From: a virus
IMG/VR virus record: IMGVR_UViG_3300046542_000282
Span: 1-59,426 of that record
Strand: one strand, 5' to 3'
Length of the DNA: 59,426 nucleotides
Positions 54,006 to 59,426 of the stretch are shown here, piece by piece. Position 1 is the first letter of the stretch, and every line of letters starts with the position of its first letter. A model generated the notes under the pieces. It did no database searches. It was not told the origin of the DNA and was given only the letters and a program-made list of their open reading frames with translations. The translations under genes were made by a program, and so were the position numbers.

Positions 54006-54167
54006 GTGGATATTAGCGACGAGGAGTTTGAGGCTCTGCTAGCTGCCTCGTCACTCGGCACCCCTGAAGCTCAGCGCTTGATTGCGGAGGTGCCCCCGGA
54101 GGTAGCGCGTCGACTACACGAGGCCGTCAAGGCGGCCGCTGCTCGTCGCGCTGCTGAAGCTGAGTAA
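54006..54167 (+). CDS. Small helical protein, 53 aa, between tRNA genes
   Basis: Opens at GTG 54006, six bases after a TAGAAT box and without a ribosome site, so probably leaderless. Acidic N-terminus (DISDEEFEALL) and an Ala/Arg-rich C-terminal helix. Encoded opposite to the flanking tRNA genes, which is unusual. No family recognised. Confidence 0.6.
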   Translation: MDISDEEFEALLAASSLGTPEAQRLIAEVPPEVARRLHEAVKAAAARRAAEAE

Positions 54168-54171
54168 CTGG

Positions 54172-54245
54172 AGCCTCCGGCGCGAGTCGAACGCGCGACC
54201 TCTGCTTTACGAGAGCAGCGCTCTAGCCATCTGAGCTACGGAGGC
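54172..54245 (-). tRNA. tRNA-Thr(CGT)
   Basis: Acceptor GCCTCCG/CGGAGGC with T73, D arm AGCTCAGATGGCTAGAGC, anticodon loop CTCGTAA (CGT), T arm GCGCG TTCGACT CGCGC. Canonical cloverleaf. Confidence 0.93.
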
Positions 54246-54248
54246 AAG

Positions 54249-54319
54249 TCCCTTCGCCCGGAGTCGAACCGGGATCAGCGCGACCACAACGCGCCGCTCT
54301 GCCATTGAGCTACGAAAGG
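54249..54319 (-). tRNA. tRNA-His(GTG), lacking the usual G-1:C73 pair
   Basis: Acceptor CCTTTCG/CGAAGGG with one G-T pair, D arm AGCTCAATGGCAGAGC, anticodon stem GCGCG/CGCGC with loop TTGTGGT (GTG), T arm CCCGG TTCGACT CCGGG. Base 73 is A and the base before position 1 is A, whereas bacterial tRNA-His normally has C73 paired to an extra G. Confidence 0.88.
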
Positions 54320-54380
54320 TGTGTGACGAGCCGGCAGACCGCACGGGCATGCCGCCATCCCTGTTGTTCCGGCTCGTCCT

Positions 54381-54445
54381 CCCCGCTGCCCGGTAACCCT
54401 CCGGCCTCCCCGTCAAGCCGGGGCGCTCAGTTGCGCTACAGCGGA
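54381..54445 (-). tRNA. Degenerate tRNA-like sequence
   Basis: An acceptor stem (TCCGCTG/CAGCGGG), a normal D arm start (TAGCGCAACTGAGCGC) and a CCCCG/CGGGG anticodon-like hairpin with CTT or TTG in the loop. The T arm lacks TTC and pairs only four bases. Probably a decaying tRNA gene (Lys or Gln). Confidence 0.45.
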
Positions 54446-54452
54446 AGCCTCA

Positions 54453-54626
54453 TTACTCTCCTGCCTCCATCGCGCGCCGTGTCCGCCCGCTCAGGTACCG
54501 AAACGGCGTCGGCCGTACCGCGAACCTGCGGTAGCGGGCGATCGCATGTCCCGGGCACCATCCGGCGATGGCTGCGTCCTCCCGGCAGTCCGGGTCCTTA
54601 CACGATGGTCTGATCACGTCGTCCAT
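54453..54626 (-). CDS. Small Cys-containing basic protein, 57 aa
   Basis: ATG 54626 follows GGGGAGG. CKDPDC and AGWCPGH give a possible zinc site of three Cys and one His, and an Arg-rich C-terminus suggests nucleic-acid binding. An in-frame extension up to a GTG near 54825 also has a strong ribosome site (AGGAGGGGAGG), but its composition does not look like protein. Confidence 0.65.
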   Translation of the reverse strand: MDDVIRPSCKDPDCREDAAIAGWCPGHAIARYRRFAVRPTPFRYLSGRTRRAMEAGE

Positions 54627-54669
54627 GCCGCCTCCCCAGCGTTCGGGGCGACCGTTGCCCCACACTCGT

Positions 54670-54698
54670 GTTATGGGGCGGAGATGGCCAGATGTGAC
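54670..54698 (-). promoter_or_regulatory. Leftward promoter candidate, GTCACA-17-CATAAC family
   Basis: GTCACA, 17 bp ending CGCCC, CATAAC. It lies 44 bases upstream of the 54453-54626 gene and could also transcribe the tRNA genes further left. A bare CGCCCCATAAC copy without the GTCACA spacing lies at 54841-54851. Confidence 0.65.
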
Positions 54699-54905
54699 GC
54701 TGAGGACAGCCGGGGCCGCTCTACCGTGCTTCATACCCCGGAGGAGAGTGCGGGGGAGCACAGGAGCGGCGCCGGCCGTCGAGGAGGGGAGCGGACCGTC
54801 CGCCATTCGCGACGGCCGCACGTCCTCCCCTCCTACTACTGTTATGGGGCGTGACGGACGCGGTAGTGATCTTGGAATCGTCCGCCGACAGACCTGACGC
54901 AAACT
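54699..54905. other. Intergenic stretch without a clear gene
   Basis: About 200 bases with a second CATAAC block (54841-54846), a good ribosome site followed by GTG near 54825, and an open but unconvincing frame into the 54453 gene. It may be a leader or regulatory region. Confidence 0.4.
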
Positions 54906-54978
54906 GCCAAACTAACCCCCTTTTTCACTTCTCTCTTAACGCGTCTTAGAAGAGATAGAAATAGGGGGTTAGTTTGGC
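54906..54978. promoter_or_regulatory. Nested palindrome element, copy B
   Basis: Perfect outer arms: GCCAAACTAACCCCC and its exact inverted copy, with 11-mer cores at 54906-54916 and 54968-54978, centres 62 bp apart as in copy A. The interior is AT-rich with CTTCTCT/AGAAGAGA near the centre and ACGCGT. It lies between the integrase and the 54453 gene, upstream of CATAAC-type promoters as copy A does. Confidence 0.78.
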
Positions 54979-55050
54979 ACTTTGGGCCGAGCAGTGACCC
55001 AACGGGCTACGCAGGGCTACCAACTGGCGTCACTCCCTCACGTTCTGGAG

Positions 55051-55074
55051 TTATCCACAACCACCTGTGGACAA
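55051..55074. promoter_or_regulatory. Inverted pair of DnaA-box-like sites
   Basis: TTATCCACA (55051-55059) and TGTGGACAA (55066-55074, the complement of TTGTCCACA) face each other six bases apart. These equal the E. coli and Streptomyces DnaA box consensus. With the nearby AT-rich palindrome this could be a replication origin or a control site. Confidence 0.6.
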
Positions 55075-55184
55075 CGAGGATGCCGCTCGACGTCGACGAG
55101 GAGGACGCGGGGGCGTCGAGAGCCCCGGAGGTGGTCCTCCAGGGCTCTCAGCGTTGTTATGAAGCCGTTACCAATGAGCTGCTG

Positions 55185-56879
55185 TCAGGTGCTCAGTTCG
55201 TCGGCCAGCGCCTCCAGTTCGTCCGCAGCGTCCGCGAGGAACTCCGCCTTATCCGGGTCGCTGAGGAACTCTGCCTTCACCTCGAAGTTCACGCGGCGTG
55301 GATCGAGCGTCCTCCATCCGCCACGGATAGCTTTCTTGACGGGGACGTAGACGCCGCAGTCCATGAGGAGTGAGCGACGCTCGTGGACGTCGCCTGCGTC
55401 CCACATCTGTGCGTACGTCATCGACTGCTCTTTCACGACGGTCCGCGCCTCTGTCTTCGGACGGGCCTCCAGCTCCCCGAGCCGGGCGTCCAGGGAGTCG
55501 TGCCTCTCCTGCCATGCGGCGATGGCGGCACGGGACTTCTGCTTCCCGCGCTCCGCAAGATGCGCCTTGAACTCCGCTTCGGTCTCTTCGATCTCCGGGG
55601 CGGGGTCGTAGCCGGGGATCCGCTCGTGCTCCAGGACGCGCACGCCTCCGAGCCGGCGGAGGAACTCCCGCTCGACGTAGTCCTCTGCCCACTCACGCTT
55701 GATGGAGGAGGGAGCGGGGCAGTGGCCGACGGGCGTGTTGTAGTGCTTACAGGCGTAGTTCTCCGCCGTGGTGCGCTTCTGGAGGTACATCCGCGCCCCA
55801 CACGCGTCGCAGTGCAGGACGCCCAGCAGCAGCGCGTTTGTGTCCTTGCGTTCAACGGTCTGCCGGGACTTCTCCGCGAAGATTTCGCCGATGTGGTCGA
55901 ACTCAGTTCGCGTGAGGATGGGCTCATCAGTGAACGGCACAGGAGCGCCGCTGACGGGGTCTCTGACGATCTGGCCCTTGTAGACCTTCCACCCGAGCAT
56001 TGCGTGTCCGGTGAGGATGTCTTTCACGGCTACGCCGGACCACCCGCGGGACGGCGCTTTCCCGTCGGAGTCGTCGTCCTGCGCGTTCTCCTCGGTGTCT
56101 TCAGGCTCGTCGCTCTGCGCCGTTTCGGCGTCCCGGAATGCCTGGCGTCGCGCCGCCCAGTATTGCCACGGAGTGGGGATCTCATCGTTCGTCAGACCCA
56201 CTGCAATGGCCGTGGCGCTTTTCCCTTTACGGGTGGTGGAGTTCTCGCCCTTCAGCTCCCGGATAGCCCGCTGAATCACTGCGACGGCGTCCGGGTCTGG
56301 CCTCAGCGTCCATCCCCCGGATTCCAGGCGACTCGGGACGTAGCCATAGGGAGGGCGCCCGCCTTTCCACCTGAGTTTCATCTGACGGATAGCCGCATGG
56401 GCGCCTGTTACGCGCTCTTTGGTGCTCAGTCGCTCCACCTGCGCCGCGAAGGCAAAGAGCATCATCATGAGCTCTGCCATCGGGTCCATGGGGTTGCGGA
56501 AGTCGAAGATCAGCCGCCCGGCGTTACCGACGCCTTCGTCAAAGACGAGCATCTTCCGGTGCTCTTTTGCCCACTTCGCCAGGTCGTGCATGTCCGTCAT
56601 GGACGCGATGGCGCGGTCGAACCGCCACCACACGATGGCGTCATACTCGTCGGGACGCGCTAGCCACTTGCCTAGCTGCGGACGGTTGAAGGGGCTGAAC
56701 TTCAGGGCGGAGACGTCGAGGTCGACAGCCTCCCGCAGGTCGTCACCTTCGCCGAAGTCAATGTCCAGTGCTGCGGCCGACTTGTTGCCGGCCTCCCGCT
56801 GACGGTCGACGCTCGTCGTCGAGTCGGTAAGCACTGACAGCCTGATAGCACGCAGGCCACGCAGCCGCGTTGCAGCCAT
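55185..56879 (-). CDS. int: Large serine integrase, 564 aa
   Basis: Site-specific recombinase for integration and excision. The N-terminal resolvase domain has the catalytic Ser near residue 15 (RLSVLTD) with DRQRE following, and WWRFDRAI with the active-site Arg. The recombinase domain starts near 165 (RWKGGRPPYGYV). A zinc ribbon has CDACG and later Cys residues at about 355-390, and a coiled coil lies near 435-485. ATG 56879 follows GGGAGGG. Works with a directionality factor, probably the protein at 18323. Confidence 0.93.
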   Translation of the reverse strand: MAATRLRGLRAIRLSVLTDSTTSVDRQREAGNKSAAALDIDFGEGDDLREAVDLDVSALKFSPFNRPQLGKWLARPDEYDAIVWWRFDRAIASMTDMHDLAKWAKEHRKMLVFDEGVGNAGRLIFDFRNPMDPMAELMMMLFAFAAQVERLSTKERVTGAHAAIRQMKLRWKGGRPPYGYVPSRLESGGWTLRPDPDAVAVIQRAIRELKGENSTTRKGKSATAIAVGLTNDEIPTPWQYWAARRQAFRDAETAQSDEPEDTEENAQDDDSDGKAPSRGWSGVAVKDILTGHAMLGWKVYKGQIVRDPVSGAPVPFTDEPILTRTEFDHIGEIFAEKSRQTVERKDTNALLLGVLHCDACGARMYLQKRTTAENYACKHYNTPVGHCPAPSSIKREWAEDYVEREFLRRLGGVRVLEHERIPGYDPAPEIEETEAEFKAHLAERGKQKSRAAIAAWQERHDSLDARLGELEARPKTEARTVVKEQSMTYAQMWDAGDVHERRSLLMDCGVYVPVKKAIRGGWRTLDPRRVNFEVKAEFLSDPDKAEFLADAADELEALADELST

Positions 56880-56899
56880 GATGGAGCCCTCCCCCTACA

Positions 56900-56965
56900 G
56901 ATGACGGCATCATAGCGTTACTGCGGTCAGTACCTGTACAAGTATGTATTCTCCGGGGGCTCGTC
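56900..56965. other. Possible attP region upstream of the integrase
   Basis: Directly upstream of int is an AT-rich 60-bp stretch with an imperfect dyad around TGTACA (TACCTGTACAAGTATG). Serine-integrase attP sites are short imperfect inverted repeats that usually adjoin int. The crossover dinucleotide cannot be fixed without the host junctions. Confidence 0.3.
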
Positions 56966-57008
56966 GCTGGCATGCGGCGTGGCCTAGTGACCTGCAGAAA
57001 CGCCGAAG

Positions 57009-57290
57009 CCCCGCCCACCTCCGCGGGGGAGGAAGTGAGCGGGGCCGTACCGCCCCGGGCAGTCCTGGGGCTTCAGGACTCCACCGACGGGCGGCGCCCC
57101 GTCCCCGGGCAGCGGACCCGTGGGGACGGGAAGTGCGTGTCCGTCCGGTGCCCCAGAGGGCTCAGCACTGCCCGGACGGACGACTCTCTACGACAGACCC
57201 GATCCCTTATCCGTCGGCGAGAGCCTTGCGGAGCGGACAGGGGCTGGGGAGTCGGCCGACCTCACATCAACCTCGACCCATCACCCCTGC
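57009..57290. ncRNA. Highly structured non-coding region
   Basis: About 380 bases (56965-57345) lack a convincing gene. They hold a series of strong hairpins: GCCCCGC/GCGGGGC (57009-57046), AGTCCTG/CAGGACT (57060-57079), CCGTCCCC/GGGGACGG (about 57098-57129) and GTCCGTCCGG/CCGGACGGAC (about 57137-57182). It may be a structured RNA, a set of terminators between int and the lysogeny genes, or part of the attachment region. Confidence 0.4.
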
Positions 57291-57345
57291 CGCCCCACCG
57301 CACGCCGGCTGCACAGGCAGGCAGCGCGCGGGCTTGTGGGGTACG

Positions 57346-57531
57346 TCAGCGCCAGATGTAGGCGCCCATATCGAGCAACCTGCCGGCGTGGTCCTCGTCG
57401 TCGCCGTGCGGCTCGCGCCAGCAGACGACAGTGACGCTTCCGATGTCGCTTCCCAGGGCGTTCATGTGGGTCACGAGGTCGGGATCGGGGTTCGTCGCGG
57501 CGCCGCACAGGAGTACGTCGGAGCAGCTCAC
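57346..57531 (-). CDS. Hypothetical protein, 61 aa
   Basis: GTG 57531 overlaps the upstream stop after CGGAGA. Small alpha/beta protein (SCSDVLLCGAATNPDPDLV ... VTVVCWREP). Downstream member of a three-gene leftward cluster divergent from the XRE regulator. Confidence 0.65.
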   Translation of the reverse strand: MSCSDVLLCGAATNPDPDLVTHMNALGSDIGSVTVVCWREPHGDDEDHAGRLLDMGAYIWR

Positions 57532-57791
57532 GACGTCTCCGGAGCCAGCTCAGGCAACGGCTCGCCGTCTGGCGCTATTCGCCAGCCCGTCTGCCTGACG
57601 ACGCGGAATCGGTCGTGCGCCCGGTTCTGACGGTGGTGATCCTTTGCCCAGTCCTCCGCCTCGTCGGTGTGGTCGATGCCCTTGAACTCAATACAGGAGG
57701 CGCATTCGACCCACCGTCGGAACGGAAGCTTGTCCAGCTCTAAGCGCGTGCGGACTTCGGGATACGTGTAGCTCTCCAGACCGTTCGTCAC
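57528..57791 (-). CDS. DUF7848-like protein, 87 aa
   Basis: The CASC pair, an Asp/Glu stretch with EDWAKDHHRQNRAHDRFRV and the C-terminal WRIAPDGEPLP recall the small Cys-pair proteins (DUF7848 type) that accompany XRE/DUF397 genes in Streptomyces. GTG start, coupled at both ends. Assignment is from memory of the family pattern. Confidence 0.6.
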   Translation of the reverse strand: MTNGLESYTYPEVRTRLELDKLPFRRWVECASCIEFKGIDHTDEAEDWAKDHHRQNRAHDRFRVVRQTGWRIAPDGEPLPELAPETS

Positions 57792-58009
57792 TGGCGCGTC
57801 CTCTTCCGCGGGTGGGGGTGGCTGCGGATCTCGACGGCTAGATCCGTGGCGCGTGAGAGGTCGTATTCAGGGCTCTCGACGTCGGTCGCCTGCCGCCACT
57901 GTTTCTTTGCCGCCTCGCAGACGTCGCACCCTGGAACCGGTTCCGGCTCCCTGAGCGTAAACGGGTCCGTCAGGTCTACGGGCTCCCGAAGAGTTCGCTC
58001 TAACGCCAC
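57788..58009 (-). CDS. Streptomyces-type small CxxC protein, 73 aa
   Basis: GTG 58009 follows GGGAGG and was preferred over an in-frame GTG at 58024 that overlaps the ribosome site. Contains GCDVCEAAKKQW, a short motif frequent in small Streptomyces proteins near XRE/DUF397 pairs. First gene of the cluster that diverges from the XRE gene. Confidence 0.65.
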   Translation of the reverse strand: MALERTLREPVDLTDPFTLREPEPVPGCDVCEAAKKQWRQATDVESPEYDLSRATDLAVEIRSHPHPRKRTRQ

Positions 58010-58024
58010 GGCTACACCTCCCAC

Positions 58025-58268
58025 ACGGATGTTGGGTCTCTCGGAATCAGGCGCACGGCTCCGACTCCTCCTCCGTGCAGGTGATGACTCACTGTGCGCG
58101 GAATGGCACGTCTAGTGTGACGAGAGTCAGCTATGAAATGCAACCCGACTGACCAACTCTGCAAAATTGCATTCCGATCAACCCGTAGGACTGTTCGCTG
58201 TGGAAAGCTGTAGCCACGTCGTGCACACGGCGCCAAGATTGGGGCACGTCGAGGAGAGGGGGTGACCG
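58025..58268. promoter_or_regulatory. Divergent control region with AATGCAA inverted repeat
   Basis: Between the leftward CxxC cluster and the rightward XRE gene. AATGCAA (58137-58143) and TTGCATT (58167-58173) face each other 30 bp apart centre to centre. TTGCAT could serve as a -35 in either direction. This is the likely operator for the XRE regulator. Confidence 0.5.
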
Positions 58269-59120
58269 GTGAGCGATCCAACAGTCAGGAAACGTCGGCT
58301 CGGATCGGAGCTACGGCGACTCCGCGAGAACGCCGGGTTGAAACTGGATGACGTCGCGGACCGTACGTCGCTGCCGGCCGCGAAGGTCAGCCGCATTGAG
58401 ACTGCCCGCATCGGCGTCAAGGCTGACGATCTGAACGCCCTCCTGGACCTCTATGGCGTAGACGACGCCGACAAGCGTGACGCGCTGCAGAGCCTCGCCC
58501 GCCACGGCAGTACGCGCGGGTGGTGGCAGCCGTATCGGGACATCATCTCCCCCGCCTACGCGGACTTGATCAGCCTGGAAGCGGACGCAGTCAACATGCG
58601 GTCGTATCAGGCGACGCTCATTCCGGGGCTTCTCCAGACTGCTGCGTACGCCCGTGCGACGCTCGAAGCGCTCGGTATGACGGCGACGCAGGACGAGGTG
58701 AACGCGCTCGTAGAGGTGCGCATGGCGCGTCAGTCCGTCCTCTCCCGCCGGGAGCCGCTGGAGCTGTGGGCAGTCATCCACGAGGCTGCGCTCCGCCCGC
58801 AGGTGAAGAGTGCCCCGAAGATGATGAAGGAGCAGCTTCAATGGCTGCTCGACAAACAAGATCTTCCGCATGTCTCGATACAGGTTCTGCCGCTCGACGC
58901 TCCCCCGCATGTCGGGATGAGCGGCAGCTTCGCCATGCTCGGGTTCCCTGAGACGTCCGATCTGGACGTCGTCTACCTGGAGAACCTGACAAGCGCCCTC
59001 TACATCGAGGTCTCCGCGGAAGTGAGTCGGTACGGGTCGGCCTTCGAGCGACTGCGCGCGGCTGCCCTCCCGTTCGACGAATCGGCCGACCTCATTGAAC
59101 GACTGAAGGACAGAATCTGA
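58269..59120 (+). CDS. XRE-family regulator with DUF5753 domain, 283 aa
   Basis: An N-terminal helix-turn-helix (residues 9-65: LRRLRENAGLKLDDVADRT ... AKVSRIE) is followed by a DUF5753 domain (about 95-275) with the typical RSYQATLIPGLLQTAAYARA opening and FAMLGFPE later. GTG 58269 follows GAGGAGAGGGGG. The stop overlaps the DUF397 start (TGATG). In Streptomyces such pairs are host regulators. Here it may be the immunity or lysogeny switch, which is inference. Confidence 0.88.
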   Translation: MSDPTVRKRRLGSELRRLRENAGLKLDDVADRTSLPAAKVSRIETARIGVKADDLNALLDLYGVDDADKRDALQSLARHGSTRGWWQPYRDIISPAYADLISLEADAVNMRSYQATLIPGLLQTAAYARATLEALGMTATQDEVNALVEVRMARQSVLSRREPLELWAVIHEAALRPQVKSAPKMMKEQLQWLLDKQDLPHVSIQVLPLDAPPHVGMSGSFAMLGFPETSDLDVVYLENLTSALYIEVSAEVSRYGSAFERLRAAALPFDESADLIERLKDRI

Positions 59121-59335
59121 TGACCATCATCCCCAACTCGTCTGCGTCTGGCTTCACCTGGACGAAGTCGACGTACAGCGGTAACCAGGGTGACTGCCTG
59201 GAGGTGGCTCACGGCGCCATGCCCTCCGCGCTCCCCGTCCGTGACTCCAAGGTCCCTGCCGGCCCCGCGCTCGTCCTCCGTGACACTGCGTGGGGTGTGT
59301 TCGTCGACGCTGTGAAGCGTGGCGACGTCGCCTGA
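59120..59335 (+). CDS. DUF397 protein, 71 aa
   Basis: Has the DUF397 signature: FTWTKSTYSGNQGDCLEVA, a central VRDSKVPAGPALVL and a C-terminal VDAVKRGDV. Such proteins are encoded with XRE/DUF5753 regulators in Streptomyces and modulate them. Coupled by TGATG. Its 3' end is repeated at the start of the window. Confidence 0.92.
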   Translation: MTIIPNSSASGFTWTKSTYSGNQGDCLEVAHGAMPSALPVRDSKVPAGPALVLRDTAWGVFVDAVKRGDVA

Positions 59336-59426
59336 TAGCGGCACAACGCAAAGAGCCCCCGCCGGGTGACCGACGGGGGCTCTTGTGTGCTCAGTACTTG
59401 CCGCCTCGCGCGGCCCGTACCTTATC
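59300..59426. repeat. Terminal direct repeat, copy 2
   Basis: Identical to bases 1-127. Joining the two copies gives a continuous DUF397 gene, terminator and minus-strand zinc-ribbon operon, so the sequence is circular. Confidence 0.95.
59351..59384. terminator. Bidirectional terminator (same as 52-85)
   Basis: Second view of the hairpin after the DUF397 gene, within the terminal repeat. Confidence 0.85.

Noticed and set aside
54627-54830. N-terminal extension of the 54453 gene to a GTG near 54825
   Set aside because: The ribosome site is good, but the added sequence is Pro/Arg-rich without protein-like pattern and contains a conserved promoter block (54670-54698). Kept only as a note.
1-59426. 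CRISPR array or insertion sequence
   Set aside because: No regular direct repeat with spacers and no transposase gene were seen. The recurring motifs are short, dispersed and linked to gene starts, stops or promoters.
1-59426. A conjugative plasmid rather than a phage
   Set aside because: DUF2637 and XRE/DUF397 genes occur on Streptomyces plasmids, but a full head, tail, packaging and lysis set is present and no transfer ATPase was seen.

Overview
The window reads as one complete temperate tailed bacteriophage (siphovirus type) genome of a Streptomyces-like actinobacterium. The DNA is GC-rich, genes are packed with 1-4 bp stop/start overlaps, and GTG starts are common. Several families typical of Streptomyces and its phages are present: an XRE/DUF5753 regulator with a DUF397 partner, a DUF2637 membrane protein, phiSA1p31-like proteins, a DUF7848-like protein and a phiC31-gp3-like directionality factor. 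The last 127 bases repeat the first 127 exactly, so the molecule closes into a circle of about 59,299 bp (a circularly permuted or assembly-closed genome).

Layout. Nearly every gene lies on the minus strand. About 58.1-59.3 kb plus 1-36: a plus-strand XRE/DUF5753 and DUF397 pair. About 0.1-7.5 kb: small early/accessory genes, including a DUF2637-HTH membrane protein, a secreted sortase-fold protein, two KOW-like paralogues and a phage sigma-70-family factor. About 7.7-13.4 kb: replication, with an HNH nuclease, a family A DNA polymerase, a zinc-finger/Toprim/SF3 primase-helicase and a Holliday-junction-resolvase-like nuclease that appears to start at CTG. About 13.5-25 kb: a long string of tiny overlapping genes, including phiSA1p31-like proteins, a two-frame C5 cytosine methyltransferase, the candidate recombination directionality factor, a permuted papain-like protein, an RNA ligase and a RecB-like exonuclease. 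About 25-27.9 kb: an unrecognised protein, a HExxH metalloprotein, a holin candidate and a dNMP kinase.

About 28-52.7 kb is the late operon, read right to left: HNH, prim-pol-like protein, small terminase, large terminase, portal, MuF-like protein, scaffold, decoration protein, major capsid, head-tail connectors, tail terminator, major tail protein, tail chaperones with a GGGAAAG -1 frameshift site, tape measure with two peptidoglycan-hydrolase domains, minor tail proteins, endolysin, membrane protein and beta-helix tail fibre. About 52.8-58 kb carries a plus-strand lipoprotein, tRNA genes (Pro, Thr, His, one degenerate), a large serine integrase and three small genes.

Control signals are unusually visible. 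Five leftward promoter candidates have GTCACA, exactly 17 bp, then CATAAC (CATTAC in one). Four further copies of a CATAAC block have a different, longer conserved context. A short palindrome and a leader motif recur around stop and start codons, similar in layout to the start-associated sequences of cluster K mycobacteriophages. Two roughly 73-bp nested palindromes (25.2 and 54.9 kb) share an 11-mer, GCCAAACTAAC, with a paired site ahead of the late genes. Together with the phage sigma factor these suggest a dedicated regulatory network, which is the best candidate here for something undescribed.
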